Under the pieces are notes generated by a model. The model ran no database searches. It worked only from the letters and a program-made list of their open reading frames with translations, and was not told the origin of the DNA. From Fusibacter paucivorans (GTDB taxonomy: Bacteria; Bacillota; Clostridia; Peptostreptococcales; Acidaminobacteraceae), in NCBI RefSeq assembly GCF_018390735.1, contig NZ_JAHBCL010000008.1:80923-144922 (forward strand): a stretch of DNA of 64,000 nucleotides, given 5' to 3'. A program made the translations under genes and the position numbers. Of this stretch, positions 62,057-64,000 are shown piece by piece; position 1 is the stretch's first letter, and every line of letters begins with the position of its first letter.

Positions 62057-62407
62057 ATGAATTTTAATGAAAAGTGCAGAATTCTAAAAGTGTACATCAG
62101 TGAAGATTCAAAATACCAAGGTCATAATCTGTATCATGCCATTGTTCAGAAAATGCACGAAATGGATATGGCGGGCGTCACCGTAACACGAGGCATTGAA
62201 GGTTATGGGCAAGGGAAGCGAATCCACAGTGCCAGAGTATTGGAGCTCTCATTAAAATTGCCAGTCATTGTTGAAATCATTGACACTGTCAATAAAATTG
62301 AACAGGCGATCCCCGTACTTGAAAACATGGTAAACGAAGGATTGATACTGACGACAGAAGTTGATGTGATCAAATACGGTAAAGAATCAAAACACGCTGA
62401 ACCTTAA
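62057..62407 (+). CDS. DUF190-family protein linked with FluC
   Basis: A 116-residue soluble protein of the DUF190 type: RILKVYISEDSKYQGHNLYHAIVQKMHEMDMAGVTVTRGIEGYG start, then a VEIIDTVNKIEQAIPVLENMV ending, a ferredoxin-like fold similar to PII proteins. DUF190 genes are often next to crcB genes. Its part in fluoride resistance is not known. AAGGGGG lies before the ATG. Third gene of the unit. Confidence 0.87.
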   Translation: MNFNEKCRILKVYISEDSKYQGHNLYHAIVQKMHEMDMAGVTVTRGIEGYGQGKRIHSARVLELSLKLPVIVEIIDTVNKIEQAIPVLENMVNEGLILTTEVDVIKYGKESKHAEP

Positions 62408-62590
62408 CGAATGGGATGAATCAAGCAATGCAAAAAATGTGAGCGTTGTTTAAAAAGACCGCTGTCATTTTAGCACGAAACCAGATAGATAAAATAGTAC
62501 CTTATATTGTCATCCTACAAGATTTAGGATAAACTGTGTATAAACATAAAAAAATTGTAATATTCATATCATTTGCATGGAGGATAATCA

Positions 62591-63778
62591 ATGTATTCGG
62601 ATAAAATGTACGAACTCGGCAGCAAGAGCTCTGTGATTAGAGAAATATTTGAATTTGGACTTAAACGCAAAGCGGAAATTGGCGATGAAAACGTCTATGA
62701 TTTTAGCATTGGCAATCCAAATGTACCTGCGCCGGATTGTGTAAAAGAAGCGATTGTCTCACTTTTGGAAAATGAAACGTCAACCTATGTCCATGGCTAT
62801 ACATCAGCTCAGGGCGATATGAAAGTAAGAGAAGCAATTGCCGCATCGCTGAACGAACGTTTTGATACGCAGTTCAAGGCGACGAATCTTTATATGACCG
62901 TGGGTGCGGCAGCGTCTATAAGCCTTTGCATTAAGGCAACTGTTACAGCTGAAACAGATGAGTTTATTACCTTCGCACCATTTTTCACAGAATACAAAGT
63001 TTGGACGGAAGCAGCAGGGGCGAAGCTGAAAGTGGTGCCGGCCAATTTAGAGACTTTCCAAATCGACTTTGAGAAGTTTGAAGCCATCCTGTCACCTCAG
63101 ACAAAAGGTGTTATCGTCAATTCGCCGAATAACCCTTCAGGCGTAGTCTATAGTGAAGCAACGATTTTAAAACTTTGTGAGATTCTCAAGCAAAAATCAG
63201 AAGCGTATGGTCATCCGATTTATCTTATTGCCGATGAACCATACCGCGAAATCGTTTACGGAGATCTCGAAGTACCATTTTTGACAAAATATTACGACAA
63301 TACTTTTGTCTGTTACTCATACAGCAAAACCTTATCCTTGCCAGGTGAGCGTATTGGCTATGTACTCGTTCCGGATGCCATGGCAGATTCTAAAAAAATC
63401 TATGCGGCCATTTGCGGCGCTGGGCGTGCACTGGGTTATGTCTGTGCACCGAGTCTATTCCAGAAAGTCGTTATGAAATGTATTGGTCAGACATCTGATA
63501 TTAGCATTTATAAGAAAAATCGCGATTTGATCTATGAAGGATTGACGGCACTCGGTTATGACTGCGTTATGCCGCAAGGTGCATTTTATTTATTTGTAAA
63601 GGCACTGGAAGAAGATGCAAACAAATTCTGTGAACGTGCACGCGATTATGATCTGCTTATTGTGCCAAGCGATGACTTTGGTGTCAAGGGGTATGTTCGC
63701 ATTTCGTACTGTGTCAGTACAGCACAGATTGAAAAGTCTTTGCCAGCATTTGCAAAGCTGGCAGAATCTTATCGCTAA
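62591..63778 (+). CDS. PLP-dependent aminotransferase, class I/II
   Basis: The 395-residue enzyme is a fold-I aminotransferase akin to aspartate/alanine or aromatic aminotransferases: DFSIGNPNVPAPD, YVHGYTSAQGD, TVGAAASISLC, IVNSPNNPSGVVY, LIADEPYREI and the PLP Lys in YSYSKTLSLPGERIGY. Usual length. GGAGG is seven bases before the ATG. It stands alone and its transcript ends at the terminator 63839-63880. The amino donor cannot be told from sequence. Confidence 0.93.
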   Translation: MYSDKMYELGSKSSVIREIFEFGLKRKAEIGDENVYDFSIGNPNVPAPDCVKEAIVSLLENETSTYVHGYTSAQGDMKVREAIAASLNERFDTQFKATNLYMTVGAAASISLCIKATVTAETDEFITFAPFFTEYKVWTEAAGAKLKVVPANLETFQIDFEKFEAILSPQTKGVIVNSPNNPSGVVYSEATILKLCEILKQKSEAYGHPIYLIADEPYREIVYGDLEVPFLTKYYDNTFVCYSYSKTLSLPGERIGYVLVPDAMADSKKIYAAICGAGRALGYVCAPSLFQKVVMKCIGQTSDISIYKKNRDLIYEGLTALGYDCVMPQGAFYLFVKALEEDANKFCERARDYDLLIVPSDDFGVKGYVRISYCVSTAQIEKSLPAFAKLAESYR

Positions 63779-63838
63779 AGCATGCGATACAGTGGTCTAG
63801 AGCCAATAGCACGCTGAAAAAGTTTATAAAAGTAATCC

Positions 63839-63880
63839 AAACAGCATTTGACGATTTAATCGTGTGGATGCTGTTTTTTT
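63839..63880 (+). terminator. Intrinsic terminator and group II intron landing site
   Basis: AACAGCAT pairs with ATGCTGTT, with an inner ACGAT/ATCGT stem, and seven T follow. The intron begins two bases after the T-run. Confidence 0.88.
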
Positions 63881-63881
63881 G

Positions 63882-64000
63882 GTGTGCCCGGTATGGGCGT
63901 AATCTAACGGGTGAGAGTCCCTAACACACCCTGGTAGTGGGAAGTGTATAGCTTAAGGCAAGGGTGTCCTTGGCGACGAGGAATCTGAAGAAAGCCGGCG
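63882..64000 (+). mobile_element. 5' end of a group II intron (bacterial class C-like)
   Basis: It starts with GTGTGCCCGGTATGGGC, of the GUGYG 5' splice-site type, followed by the domain I segment GGGTGAGAGTCCCTAA that is nearly constant in these introns. It runs off the right edge, so the reverse transcriptase gene would lie beyond. Location right behind a terminator T-run is the habit of class C introns. Confidence 0.8.

Noticed and set aside
1..64000. CRISPR array, rRNA genes, prophage or insertion sequence
   Set aside because: No regularly spaced repeats, rRNA, integrase, transposase or phage structural gene was found; the only mobile element is the group II intron at the right edge.

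Overview
The window looks like a chromosomal segment of a strictly anaerobic, low-to-moderate GC Gram-positive bacterium of the class Clostridia. The basis is strong AGGAGG-type ribosome sites, lipoprotein signal peptides, a wealth of sigma-54 activators, an oxygen-sensitive 4-hydroxybutyryl-CoA dehydratase, an ADP-forming acyl-CoA synthetase, clostridial-type nif genes and two-subunit fluoride channels. The genus cannot be fixed from the sequence alone.

Layout. 1-4081: end of a sensor kinase plus an ABC ATPase/FtsX-type permease pair. 4389-7050: Fur-box-controlled ferrous iron operon (feoA, feoB, small Cys-rich partner). 7198-9840: small zinc-ribbon protein, an orphan PrpR_N sensor domain and an amidase. 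10069-13255: PAS/sigma-54 activator and the 4-hydroxybutyryl-CoA dehydratase it probably controls through a consensus -24/-12 promoter. 13899-17007: glycine betaine ABC transporter. 17239-26900: PrpR-type activator, consensus -24/-12 promoter and an eight-gene operon (TRAP transporter, VOC protein, ADP-forming acyl-CoA synthetase, DUF169 protein, CoA-transferase) for an unidentified carboxylate. 27072-28824: ArsR/permease/thioredoxin-like efflux operon (minus strand). 28964-35031: LysR and YeiH-type exporter, YibE/F-type protein, alkaline phosphatase, flavodoxin. 35231-40150: aldehyde dehydrogenase and iron alcohol dehydrogenase behind a third -24/-12 promoter, with a CBS/PAS sigma-54 activator. 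40507-46195: LysR, aminotransferase, glyoxalase-like protein, TetR with a membrane protein, and a repeat protein. 46522-53838: nifE-nifN-nifB-modA-modB-nifV behind a long leader with an internal terminator-like hairpin. 54008-63778: tRNA-Gly, GGDEF protein, radical SAM protein, a sensor kinase lacking its phospho-acceptor His, an FAD protein, the fluC pair with a DUF190 protein, and an aminotransferase. 63882 to the right edge: the 5' end of a group II intron placed right behind a terminator.

How it works together. Three independent sigma-54 modules, each with its own sensor (PAS; PrpR_N+PAS; CBS+PAS), sit beside catabolic genes for organic acids or aldehydes. Aldehyde dehydrogenase, iron alcohol dehydrogenase, CoA-transferase and 4-hydroxybutyryl-CoA dehydratase could together form a scattered succinate/4-hydroxybutyrate/crotonyl-CoA route, though this is inference. 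The nif block supplies cofactor assembly, molybdate uptake and homocitrate; the nitrogenase structural genes and modC are not in the window. The points most worth a second look are the three sigma-54 modules, the orphan catabolic operon, the nif leader, the group II intron and the degenerate kinase.
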